From Streptomyces anulatus (GTDB lineage Bacteria > Actinomycetota > Actinomycetes > Streptomycetales > Streptomycetaceae), in assembly GCF_000721175.1 (NCBI RefSeq), contig NZ_JOEZ01000016.1, positions 434,001-498,000 of the forward strand: a stretch of DNA of 64,000 bases, written 5' to 3'. Under the pieces are notes generated by a model. The model was not told where the DNA came from, made no database searches, and was given only the letters and a program-made list of their open reading frames with translations. The position numbers were made by a program, and so were the translations under genes. Numbering within the stretch: position 1 is the first letter of the stretch; each line of letters begins with the position of its first letter. This document shows, piece by piece, positions 1 through 7,088 of this stretch.

Positions 1-168
1 CCGCAGCGTCACCTCGATCGCCGGGAGCCCGCCCGCCACCAGGGCCCGCGCCAGCGGCACCGCGTCGGCGGCGTCGTGCAGGACGACGACGGGGACGACG
101 GGCGCGAGATCCAGCACGGAGGCGTCGGACGGGGTGGAGGGCGCGGCGGACGGCACGGAGGAGGTCAT
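1..168 (-). CDS. eda: 2-dehydro-3-deoxy-phosphogluconate (KDPG/KHG) aldolase, N-terminal part
   Basis: This is the first 56 codons of a gene that runs off the left edge. KDPG/KHG aldolase is a class I (Schiff-base lysine) enzyme that splits 2-keto-3-deoxy-6-phosphogluconate into pyruvate and glyceraldehyde 3-phosphate. After a variable N-terminus the reading contains PVVPVVVLHDAADAVPLARA followed by LVAGGLPAIEVTLR, the first strand and helix of the TIM barrel in this family. The catalytic lysine would lie outside the window. ATG at 168 has a GGATGG-like ribosome site just upstream; an overlapping ATG at 176 is out of frame. A palindromic operator candidate lies upstream at 200-227. Confidence 0.82.
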   Translation of the reverse strand, partial: MTSSVPSAAPSTPSDASVLDLAPVVPVVVLHDAADAVPLARALVAGGLPAIEVTLR

Positions 169-199
169 GCGGCCATCCTGCCGCGAGCAAGGCAATGCT

Positions 200-227
200 T
201 GCAACGAACGTTGCACAGACTGCAACG
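200..227. promoter_or_regulatory. Inverted-repeat operator candidate upstream of eda
   Basis: TGCAACG-AA-CGTTGCA is a perfect 16-bp palindrome at 200-215, and a third half-site TGCAACG follows at 221-227. It lies 32 bp upstream of the KDPG aldolase start in a short gap between eda and yaaA. The form suits a dimeric sugar-acid repressor of the LacI, GntR or IclR type, but the regulator is not in the window. Confidence 0.45.
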
Positions 228-256
228 CCTGCGTCGCCAGCCCTTCCTCCGGCCGG

Positions 257-1057
257 TCAGTGGATCTCCGCCACCACCACGTCCAGCGACCACGGCCGCC
301 CGGCCCGCGCGGGGGCCTCGGCCTCCACCACGTACCCGAGGTCCCGCAGCACCTCCACCAACTGCGCCGGGCCCTTCGGCCGCGCACCCGCCAGCAGCAG
401 ATCGCGCACCAGCCGGCCCTTGGTCGCCTTGTTGAAGTGGCTCACCACGGACCGCTTCTCCACCCCGTCCACCAGCTGGGAGTGCAGCACCCGCACGCTC
501 GCCGTGCGCGAGGCCACCTCGCCCTTCGGCTTCCACGCCGCCGCGTACGCGGAGGACCGCAGGTCCAGGACGAGCCCGTCCCCGGCGGCCTCGGGCAGCA
601 CGGTCTCCATCGGGGTACGCCAGTACGCGCCGAGCGCGCCGAGACCGGGCAGTTTCACCCCCATCGAGCAGCGGTACGGCGGAATCCGGTCGCCGACCCG
701 GACCGCGCCCCACAGCCCCGAGAAGACCAGCAGCGAGGAGGCCGCCCGCCGCCGCGCGGCCGTCTCCAGCGAGGCCAGGCCGAGGGCGTCGTACAGCACG
801 CCGGTGTAGAGCTCCCCGGCCGGACGGGTCCCGGCGGTGCGCAGCTCGGTGTTCTTGCCGACCTCGCCCCGCAGCCCCACGCTCAGGCCCAGCACCTCTC
901 GGGCCTTCTCCTCGTCCGCCTGGCACAGCTCGACCAGCTCGTCCAGCACCGCCGCACGGGCCGGGGCGAGTCCCGGCAGCGACAGCGACTCCGGCTTCAG
1001 GGACGCACCGCGCCCCGAGGCGGCCTTTCCTTCGGAGGGCGGCAACAGCACGAGCAC
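257..1057 (-). CDS. yaaA: YaaA family peroxide-stress protein (DUF328)
   Basis: 266 aa, usual for the family. The start is GTG at 1057, seven bases after a strong AAGGAG; the longer open frame to 1129 has no such site. The N-terminus VLVLLPPSEGKA is the YaaA signature, and GELYTGVLYDALGL and HFNKATKGRLVRDLL are other conserved blocks. E. coli YaaA is induced by peroxide and limits free iron and oxidative DNA damage; the biochemical role in actinomycetes is inferred. It is on the same strand as eda, about 90 bp away, and probably transcribed separately. Confidence 0.85.
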   Translation of the reverse strand: MLVLLPPSEGKAASGRGASLKPESLSLPGLAPARAAVLDELVELCQADEEKAREVLGLSVGLRGEVGKNTELRTAGTRPAGELYTGVLYDALGLASLETAARRRAASSLLVFSGLWGAVRVGDRIPPYRCSMGVKLPGLGALGAYWRTPMETVLPEAAGDGLVLDLRSSAYAAAWKPKGEVASRTASVRVLHSQLVDGVEKRSVVSHFNKATKGRLVRDLLLAGARPKGPAQLVEVLRDLGYVVEAEAPARAGRPWSLDVVVAEIH

Positions 1058-1213
1058 GGCGGTTCTCCTTCGTACGTACGGCGCAAGCGCGGACCCGGTC
1101 GGCGTGCGGGCTCCCCGGGTCCTCGGCAAGCGTACGGGGACGGGCCGGTGCTTCCCTTACGGCGACGGGCCGAGCTGTCCGTGACGGGTCGCGCTGTCCC
1201 TGTGGGGAGGGGC

Positions 1214-2158
1214 TCACGCAGGCAGGTCCGGCGTCGAAGACGGTGCTGTTCGCTCCGGCGTGAGCCGGGCGGACGGCGTCCGGTCCGGTGTGAGCGGCGG
1301 AGGCGCTGCCGGCCCCCGCGTGAGTGCCGTGACCGCCGCCCGTGGGTCGTCCGCGTGGAAGCGGAGCGTCCGGGCGCTCCCGCGCCGGCCGAGCGGCCGC
1401 ACGAACCCCACCGGCTCCGTCAGCTTCACGGTCACCGTCGTCTGGCTCCCCACCGCCAGATCGAGCGTTCCGTCCTCGTCCACCCGGACCAGCCCTCCGC
1501 CGGGGAAGCGCCGGTCCACCCGGACGGAGACGATGACGGCGGCGGGCACCCGGAGGTCGAACAGGGCGCCGTAGCGCAGCCGCAGCGAACCGTCCGCCTC
1601 CACCAGGTGCGGCCGGGTCACGCACGCCGCGTGCAGGGCGAGGACGAGGACGATCCCGTACACGTCCACCACGAGCAGGATCGCGTGGACCAGCGGCCAG
1701 GGGATCACGAGGGCCAGCACCACGGTCTCCAGGACGGAGACGAAGGCGAAGGTGTACATCACCCCGGTCTGGGGCTCGGTGTACGAGACGGGCAGCGCGC
1801 CCTCCGGAATCCGGTGCCGACGGCGTACGGCCCACAGCCCGAGGCTGTGCAGGGCCCGGAGCTCGTGCACCACGAGCCGCCGCAACGTCACCGGCACCAG
1901 GACGCCCACCGCCGACCGCAGGGCCTCCCGCCGCCCGGTCCCGGCCCGCCGGCGGGAAGCGTAAAGCCGCCACAGCACCGAGGCGTCCAGGACGAGCACG
2001 GCCAGCACCAAGGACTCGGCCGCCAGCAGGACCGCGGCGGGTATCGGTACCCCGGCCACCACACAGACGACCAGCACCAGTTCGGCGGGCAGCACCGACC
2101 ACGCCGCGGCCCGGGCCACCCGCAGCCCCGCCGCCCGCTTCACCGCCTCCGCCGTCAC
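1214..2158 (-). CDS. Membrane protein of unknown function, coupled to a MerR regulator
   Basis: 314 aa. Two hydrophobic pairs are visible: about residues 17-62 (rich in V, L and A) and about residues 137-180. They are followed by a soluble C-terminal part with beta-strand-like segments and a Pro/Thr/Arg-rich tail. I do not recognise a catalytic family. The layout (four helices plus a PH-like soluble part) resembles actinobacterial membrane proteins of unknown role. Its start overlaps the stop of the upstream MerR gene in ATGA, so the pair is translationally coupled and this protein is probably the main target of the regulator. Confidence 0.7.
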   Translation of the reverse strand: MTAEAVKRAAGLRVARAAAWSVLPAELVLVVCVVAGVPIPAAVLLAAESLVLAVLVLDASVLWRLYASRRRAGTGRREALRSAVGVLVPVTLRRLVVHELRALHSLGLWAVRRRHRIPEGALPVSYTEPQTGVMYTFAFVSVLETVVLALVIPWPLVHAILLVVDVYGIVLVLALHAACVTRPHLVEADGSLRLRYGALFDLRVPAAVIVSVRVDRRFPGGGLVRVDEDGTLDLAVGSQTTVTVKLTEPVGFVRPLGRRGSARTLRFHADDPRAAVTALTRGPAAPPPLTPDRTPSARLTPERTAPSSTPDLPA

Positions 2159-2901
2159 GGCCTTCGCCCCTGCACCCGCACGGCCAGCGCCTCCATCACC
2201 CGGCGCACCACCTCACGCTGCGCGGGCGGGTAGTCGTCGAGCAGCACCCGAGCGAACCCCGACGCCGACGGCTCGCCCTCGGGGATCACCGCCAGGACCT
2301 CGTCCGGTACGGCGGCCGCCAGCTCGGCCGCCAGCGGCGCGATACGCGGATCGTCCGTCCCGGCCCCGGCCAGCTCGTCGAGCCGCTCGTACAGCGCGAG
2401 TGCGCCCGGATCCTCCGCCAGCGGCCGCAGCGCGGCGAACACCTCGCTCCCGGCCCCCCCGACCGCCGTGTCCAGCAACGCCAGATGCTCGCGGTCCTTC
2501 GCGGCGGCCGGGGACGTGGTGGCGGGCGCGTGCTCCAGGAGCGCGGCGAGGGCGGGGGAGAGCGGCCCGTCCGAGGTGAGCGGCGCCTCCAGCAGTGCGG
2601 CCAGAACCTGCCGCCGCTCGTGGATCTCCCGCTCCTGCCGCGCCAGATCGGCATCCAGCTCCCCGAGCACCTCGGCCAGCTCCAGCCCCGCGTCGTCGGC
2701 GAGCACGTCCCGCACCTCGTCCAGGGAGAGCCCGATCTCGGTCAGCCGCCGGATCCGGGCCAGCAGCACGGCATCGCGGACGGTGTACGCGCGATAGCCG
2801 TTGGCCTGCCGGGCGGGCTCGGGCAGGAGGCCGATGTGGTGGTAGTGCCGGACGGTCCGGGACGTGACTCCCACGAGCGCGGCGATCTCTCCGATACGCA
2901 T
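2155..2901 (-). CDS. MerR family transcriptional regulator
   Basis: 248 aa. The winged-helix DNA-binding domain is at residues 1-70 (MRIGEIAALVGVTSRTVRHYHH and GYRAYTVRDAVLLARIRRL), followed by the dimerisation coiled coil at about residues 75-115. The C-terminal 130 residues are helical, without an obvious Cys metal site or drug-binding TipAS domain, so the effector is unknown. The gene has no ribosome site. A promoter with a 19-bp spacer ends six bases before the ATG, which points to a leaderless, autoregulated transcript that also carries the downstream membrane protein. Confidence 0.88.
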   Translation of the reverse strand: MRIGEIAALVGVTSRTVRHYHHIGLLPEPARQANGYRAYTVRDAVLLARIRRLTEIGLSLDEVRDVLADDAGLELAEVLGELDADLARQEREIHERRQVLAALLEAPLTSDGPLSPALAALLEHAPATTSPAAAKDREHLALLDTAVGGAGSEVFAALRPLAEDPGALALYERLDELAGAGTDDPRIAPLAAELAAAVPDEVLAVIPEGEPSASGFARVLLDDYPPAQREVVRRVMEALAVRVQGRRP

Positions 2902-2907
2902 GTGGAC

Positions 2908-2938
2908 AGTAGAAACGTTGACGCTGCGACAAGGTCAA
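2908..2938 (-). promoter_or_regulatory. MerR-type promoter with 19-bp spacer and dyad
   Basis: Read on the minus strand, -35 TTGACC (2938-2933) and -10 TCTACT (2913-2908) are separated by exactly 19 bp. The spacer region holds an imperfect inverted repeat (ACCTTGTCGC / GCGTCAACGT) centred between the two boxes. This overlong, dyad-filled spacer is the hallmark of promoters activated by MerR proteins through DNA distortion. The -10 is six bases from the merR ATG, so transcription would start at or next to the start codon. Confidence 0.72.
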
Positions 2939-3081
2939 GCGACAGCCCCACCGGCCCCGCCATGGCTGCTTCCGCCCCCTTCCCCTGGTCCTGTGCCACG
3001 ATCGGGGGAGGAACTTCCATCTCACGGACGGCTGGTCTTCTGATGCCCCAGTCTGGCGAGCGACCGAGGAAGGAGCGTGGC

Positions 3082-3660
3082 ATGACTGCCATGGCGCACG
3101 AGCCGCTCACGCAGGCAGAAGTCCTTCTGGAGGGCTTCCTGGCCCTGGACACGCCGGAAGGCTTCCGGGCGGAACTGATCGAGGGGGAGATCGTCGTGAC
3201 GCCGCCGCCGGACGGGGACCATGAGGACTACATCGGGCTGATCGTCGACCAAGTGGCCAGGCGCGCCCGAACGCGCATGCAGTTCTCCGGAAACAAAGGG
3301 CTGAAACTTCGCAGCGGCGGTGGCTGCCCGAAGAACCACGCCATCCCCGACGGCACCTTCGCCCCGCTTGAGCTCCGCCTCTTCCGGGGCGCCGAATCCT
3401 GGATGCCCTGTGAGGGCGTAGCCCTGGTGGTCGAGGTCACCTCCACCAAGCCGCAGGCCGACCGCGAGGCCAAGCGCCGCTGCTATGCCCGTGGCGGCAT
3501 CCCTCTCTACCTGCTTATCGACCGGGACGAGAGCTCGGTGACGTTGTTCAGCGACCCGGAGAACGACGACTACCGTCAGGTCCTCACGATCCCGTACGGC
3601 AAACCGCTCCCGCTCCCCGAGCCCTTCGCCTTCGATCTGGAGACCGGCGACTTCGGCTGA
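3082..3660 (+). CDS. Uma2 family endonuclease-like protein
   Basis: 192 aa, typical for this family (DUF820, restriction-endonuclease-like fold). The conserved pattern is present: RAELIEGEIVVTPPP near residue 30, then PDGTFAP near 90, VALVVEVTSTKPQADREAK near 113 (the E-x-x-S/T...K catalytic-type core), and IPLYLLIDRD near 145. The ATG at 3082 follows AGGAG closely. These genes are abundant in cyanobacteria and streptomycetes, and their biological role is not established. It stands alone between merR and rnpB. Confidence 0.82.
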   Translation: MTAMAHEPLTQAEVLLEGFLALDTPEGFRAELIEGEIVVTPPPDGDHEDYIGLIVDQVARRARTRMQFSGNKGLKLRSGGGCPKNHAIPDGTFAPLELRLFRGAESWMPCEGVALVVEVTSTKPQADREAKRRCYARGGIPLYLLIDRDESSVTLFSDPENDDYRQVLTIPYGKPLPLPEPFAFDLETGDFG

Positions 3661-3756
3661 GCTGAGAGCCTGTCGGGTGGCCTTCGACCGGAAAGCGGAC
3701 GCGGTCCGGTGCGTGCGGTTCCAAGGCGCCGAGAGGTCCTCGTAGCGGAGCTGCCA

Positions 3757-4165
3757 GGGCGTGCGGACGGCCGCGTGAGGATCCTCCGATCCTCCCGAGG
3801 AACGTCCGGGCTCCACAGGGCAGGGTGGTGGCTAACGGCCACCCGGGGTGACCCGCGGGACAGTGCCACAGAAAACAGACCGCCCGGGACTTCGGTCGCG
3901 GGTAAGGGTGAAACGGTGGTGTAAGAGACCACCAGCGCCTGAGGTGACTCAGGCGGCTAGGTAAACCCCACCCGGAGCAAGGTCAAGAGGGGGCGTGCCG
4001 GAAACGGGACGGCCCTGCGTGAACGTCCGAGGGCTGCTCGCCCGAGTTCACGGGTAGACCGCACGAGGCCGGCAGCAATGCCGGTCCTAGATGGATGGCC
4101 GTCTCCCCGGCCGCCGCGAGGCGACCGGGAGACAGAACCCGGCGTACAGCACGACTCGTCTGCCG
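3757..4165 (+). ncRNA. rnpB: RNase P RNA (class A)
   Basis: The catalytic RNA that matures tRNA 5' ends. Conserved blocks are directly readable: GAGGAACGTCCGGGCTCCAC (P3/P4 region, 3799 on), the GACAGTGCCACAGAAA motif of CR-I, GGTAAGGGTGAAACGGTGG, TAAGAGACCACCAGC, the AGGTAAACCCCACCCGGAGC segment, and near the 3' end TAGATGGATGGCCGTC and ACAGAACCCGGC. Helix P1 forms between GCGGACG (3763-3769) and CGTCTGC (4157-4163), which fixes the ends to within a few bases. Orientation is plus strand. It lies between the Uma2 gene and a convergent small membrane protein gene. Confidence 0.96.
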
Positions 4166-4196
4166 GCGGGCTTGCCAGGGCCTTCGGCCGGGTGTC

Positions 4197-4601
4197 TCAC
4201 CTGGCCGGAGGCCCTTCCGTCGTCGGGGGCTCGATCGGCCAGCGGTCCGTGAGCTCCTCCGCGTACACCTGCGAGAGCGGCTGCGGACCCACGTACTGCT
4301 GGCAGGTGCACTGCCCGGCCTCGTAGCGCAGCGGCTTCCTGTTCTCGTCCCAGGCCGTCGGCACCTCGACCTGCTCATGGCACCGGCCCCGCTTGTCGTG
4401 CTTGGCGAGATGGTGGGTGCAGCCGCACACCGGCTCCGGCGGCTTGTTCGCGGCCTCGATCGCGAGCCGCCCCTTCGTCGCCGCCTTCAGCAGTTCCAGC
4501 TTCCGCTTGTGCCGCTTGCGCAGGGCCTTGCGGACGGTGTCCTGGGTCCAGGCGAAGCCCCCGACCCAGAAGAATATGAGAATCCACCAGAACCAGCTCA
4601 T
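4197..4601 (-). CDS. Small membrane-anchored protein with Cys/His motif
   Basis: 134 aa, with ATG at 4601 preceded by GGGGGAGGA at good spacing. One N-terminal membrane segment (MSWFWWILIFFWVGG) is followed by a strongly basic helix (about residues 24-50) and then a Cys/His-bearing region: CGCTHHLAKHDKRGRC and later CTCQQY. The spacing would suit metal binding, but no known zinc-finger family is evident. I recognise it only as a conserved Streptomyces hypothetical type. It converges on rnpB. Confidence 0.75.
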   Translation of the reverse strand: MSWFWWILIFFWVGGFAWTQDTVRKALRKRHKRKLELLKAATKGRLAIEAANKPPEPVCGCTHHLAKHDKRGRCHEQVEVPTAWDENRKPLRYEAGQCTCQQYVGPQPLSQVYAEELTDRWPIEPPTTEGPPAR

Positions 4602-4757
4602 CGCGGTCTTCCTCCCCCTGTGTTCCCTTGCGTGTTCCCCGGCCCTCTCGCCGCACCGGTATTTCACCTGCGCGCCGACCCCTTGGTGTGGTCTGCTGCC
4701 CGCGGCCATTGTTCCCCACGCACGGGCGGGGACGCCGGGGCCCTGGGACGAGGAGTG

Positions 4758-5282
4758 ATGCGGGTGGCGGAGAACGTGTACGCGGGCGGACGTACGGCAC
4801 CGGGCGAGGTACGGGACGCGGTACGGATACGCCCGGCCACGGCCCGGGACGCGGAGGCCGTCACCAACCTCTTCCTGGCCTCCCGCGCCGCGGCCATGCC
4901 GTATCTGCCCCGGGTCCACAGCGACGAGGACACCCGCGCGTGGATCACCCATGTCGTGCTGCCCACCAGCACCGCGGTGTGGGTGGCCGAGGAAGTGGGC
5001 GATGACGTGGCCGGCGAGGTGGTGGGGTTCGCCGTGCTCGCCGGGGACGACGAGCTGGACCATCTGTATCTGCGGCCCGACTCGCTGCGGCGCGGGATCG
5101 GGAGCCGGTTGCTGGCGGAGGTGCGCGGTGCGGTGAAGGGGCCCCTGAACCTGTACGTGTTCCAGCGCAACGCCGCGGCCCGCGCCTTCTACGAGCGGCA
5201 CGGCTTCACGGCCGTCGGGTTCGACGACGGCGGCCGTAACGAGGAGAACGAGCCGGACGTGCTGTACCGCTGGGAGCCGTAG
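4758..5282 (+). CDS. GNAT family N-acetyltransferase
   Basis: 174 aa. The fold is readable: VRIRPATARDAEAVTNLFLA (strand 1/helix 1), GFAVLAGDDELDHLYLRPD (strands 4-5), the acetyl-CoA binding loop LRRGIGSRLLAEV (R/Q-x-x-G-x-G/A), and the C-terminal LYVFQRNAAARAFYERHGF typical of RimI-like acetyltransferases. ATG at 4758 follows AGGAG at 4751. The substrate is not predictable. Confidence 0.87.
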   Translation: MRVAENVYAGGRTAPGEVRDAVRIRPATARDAEAVTNLFLASRAAAMPYLPRVHSDEDTRAWITHVVLPTSTAVWVAEEVGDDVAGEVVGFAVLAGDDELDHLYLRPDSLRRGIGSRLLAEVRGAVKGPLNLYVFQRNAAARAFYERHGFTAVGFDDGGRNEENEPDVLYRWEP

Positions 5283-5317
5283 GCCCGCCGGGAGCCGTAA
5301 GCCCGCCGGGCAGGGGG

Positions 5318-6220
5318 TCAGATGACCGGCGGCCGGCCCAGCCGCGTCATCTGCCACACCGTGGACCAGCGCATCGGGCGCCGCTCGCCGCACGGGGTGC
5401 GGACGCCCTCGGCGAAGCCGCCCGCCCAGGCGCGCAGGCCCTTCGGGTCGCGGGTGCGGGCCAGGGTGAGCAGGGTCCAGGTGCCGAGGTAGGCGGGGAC
5501 CAGCGGGAGCGGCAGGTTGCGGCGGGCGAGCCAGACGCGGTTGCGGGCCGTCATCCGGTAGTAGACCGCGTGCCGGGCCGGGGACGTCTTCGGGTGCTGG
5601 AGCAGCAGCTCGGGCTCGTACAGCACCTTCCAGCCCGCGTCGAGCGCGCGCCAGGCGAGGTCCGTCTCCTCGTGGGTGAAGAAGAACTCCGCCGGCCACA
5701 GGCCGGTCTCGGCCAGCATCTTCATGGAGAACGCGTGGCCGCCGCCGAGGAAGGCCGTCACCGGGCCTCCGCGCATCGGGTCGCCGGCGCGCAGGCGCGG
5801 CACGTGGCGGCGCTGCGTCTCGCCCAGCTCGTCGGCGATCCGGAAGCCGACGATGCCGAGCCGGTCGTCGGCCGCGAAGTGGTCCCGTACCCGGCGGAAG
5901 ACGTCCTTGTCGACCAGCAGCCCGTCGTCGTCCAGCTCGATCACCACGTCCACGTCGCCGATCTCGGCGAGCCTGCGCAGTCCTTCGTTCCGGCCGCCCG
6001 GGCAGCCGAGGTTCTCCGGCAGCTCGATGGTGGTGACCCCGCCGTCGAGGTCCTCCAGGCCGGGGAACGCGGTGAAGTCCGGGAGCGCCGTGCCGTTGCC
6101 GATGATCACGAGCCGGGTGGGCCGGACGTCCTGCATGGCGACCGACGCCAGCAGCGCCTCGACGGCCTGCGGGCGGTCCCCCATGGTCACGATGGATACG
6201 CCGATGCGTGGTGCGGACAA
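5318..6220 (-). CDS. Family 2 glycosyltransferase
   Basis: 300 aa, starting at TTG (6220) eight bases after GGAG. The GT-A fold is indicated by IGVSIVTMGDRPQAVEALLA at the N-terminus, ENLGCPGGRNEGL near residue 70 and the metal/nucleotide acid cluster VVIELDDDGLL near 95. FFTHEETDLAWRALDAGWKV near 183-202 holds the acceptor-side ED motif of rhamnosyl/galactofuranosyl transferase-like GT2 enzymes. It has no membrane span, so it is probably cytosolic or peripheral. The gene is isolated from other glycan genes, so the acceptor is unknown. Confidence 0.85.
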   Translation of the reverse strand: MSAPRIGVSIVTMGDRPQAVEALLASVAMQDVRPTRLVIIGNGTALPDFTAFPGLEDLDGGVTTIELPENLGCPGGRNEGLRRLAEIGDVDVVIELDDDGLLVDKDVFRRVRDHFAADDRLGIVGFRIADELGETQRRHVPRLRAGDPMRGGPVTAFLGGGHAFSMKMLAETGLWPAEFFFTHEETDLAWRALDAGWKVLYEPELLLQHPKTSPARHAVYYRMTARNRVWLARRNLPLPLVPAYLGTWTLLTLARTRDPKGLRAWAGGFAEGVRTPCGERRPMRWSTVWQMTRLGRPPVI

Positions 6221-6296
6221 GATCGGTACTCCTGGGGCTCGGCTGCCGGTCGGCCGCCGGTCGGCAGTGGTGCCCGCGATCGTAACGCCTCGCTGT

Positions 6297-6880
6297 TCAG
6301 TTCGCGGTCGCCGCCCGGTCGTCTGCGGGCCTGTCGGTGTTCAGCGGCGCGTGCACGGCCATGTCCCGCCGCCGGTCGCCCACCTGCCGCCAGCCGCGCA
6401 GCAGCCCCTCCCACCGGAAGCCGACGTCCTCGGCGATCCGGGCGGAGGCGGTGTTCCTCGGCTCGACGAAGAGCTGGAGGCGCTCGACGCCGAGGTCGCG
6501 CGGGGTCCACCGGTCACCGTGCGCGGCGCGGCGCGGCGCGGCCCACCCCGTCACCGTACGCAGCGCGGCGCGGCCCACCCCGTCACCGTACGCAGCACCG
6601 CGCGGGCCACGTTCTGGCCGCGGGCGGGGGCGGTGAGCCAGTGGCCGGGCGAGGCGCGGCCCTCGGGCAGTTCGCGCAGCCACAGGCCGATCGCGCCGAC
6701 CGGGCGCCGGTCCCGGGAGCGGACGATGGCGAACGGGTACCCCGCGCCGGTGGCCGCGCCGTCCCACTGCCCGCGGACGAGCGCCTCGGGTGCCGCGTCC
6801 GAGTAGCGGGACGGGACCGTGGTGATGAGCGGGATGAACGGGTCGAGCGAGGCCTCGCGGACCAGCGGGAGACCGCTCAT
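6297..6880 (-). pseudogene. GNAT acetyltransferase frameshifted by a 32-bp tandem duplication
   Basis: The N-terminal half (from ATG 6880: LPLVREASLDPFIPLITTVP ... GHWLTAPARGQNVARAVLRT) is in one frame and ends at a TGA inside the second repeat copy. The C-terminal half (LGVERLQLFVEPRNTASARI ... DVGFRWEGLLRGWRQVGDRR, stop 6297) is in another frame. Two identical adjacent 32-bp copies (6531-6562 and 6563-6594) separate them. Removing one copy joins the halves into a single frame with the acetyl-CoA loop and the usual RimJ-like C-terminus. As it stands no full enzyme can be made. It could be a true mutation, a reversible slippage event or an assembly error. Confidence 0.78.
6531..6594. repeat. 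Exact 32-bp tandem duplication
   Basis: Two identical consecutive 32-bp units begin GCGCGGCGCGGCC and end CACCGTACGCA. A degenerate third unit lies just left (GGTCACCGTGCGC at about 6511-6523). The length is not a multiple of three, so each gain or loss shifts the reading frame of the acetyltransferase gene that contains it. Confidence 0.9.
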
Positions 6881-6974
6881 CCCCCGGGGCGCAGCACGCA
6901 GTCCGGTCCCGCGGACATGCTCGGAACGGTCAGCGGCTCGGTGTCGGGGCCGGCCGGGCTCGGTGTCGGTACGG

Positions 6975-7022
6975 GGACCGCGCTTGGGACCGGGCTCGGG
7001 ACCGGGCTCGGGACCGCGCTCG
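6975..7022. repeat. Four tandem 12-bp units
   Basis: Units of GGACCGSGCTYG run end to end at 6975-6986, 6987-6998, 6999-7010 and 7011-7022; the middle two are identical. They lie in the gap between the frameshifted acetyltransferase and the downstream end of the MFS gene, about 400 bp from the 32-bp duplication. No function is evident. Confidence 0.85.
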
Positions 7023-7088
7023 GGAGGAGCCATGTCCGTCTCGTCCCGCTGTCGATCCTGTTCCGCCCCCGAGCCGGTCCCGTTCGGC

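Noticed and set aside
134..2233. A 699-codon plus-strand open frame across the yaaA and membrane-protein genes
   Set aside because: It is an opposite-strand shadow in very GC-rich DNA: Pro/Arg/Gly-rich, no domain, and third positions not biased. The minus-strand genes have clear domains and ribosome sites.
4197..5699. A 500-codon minus-strand frame including the small membrane protein
   Set aside because: Only the last 134 codons, from ATG 4601 with a strong ribosome site, have coding character; the upstream part lies antisense to an acetyltransferase and out of frame with the glycosyltransferase.
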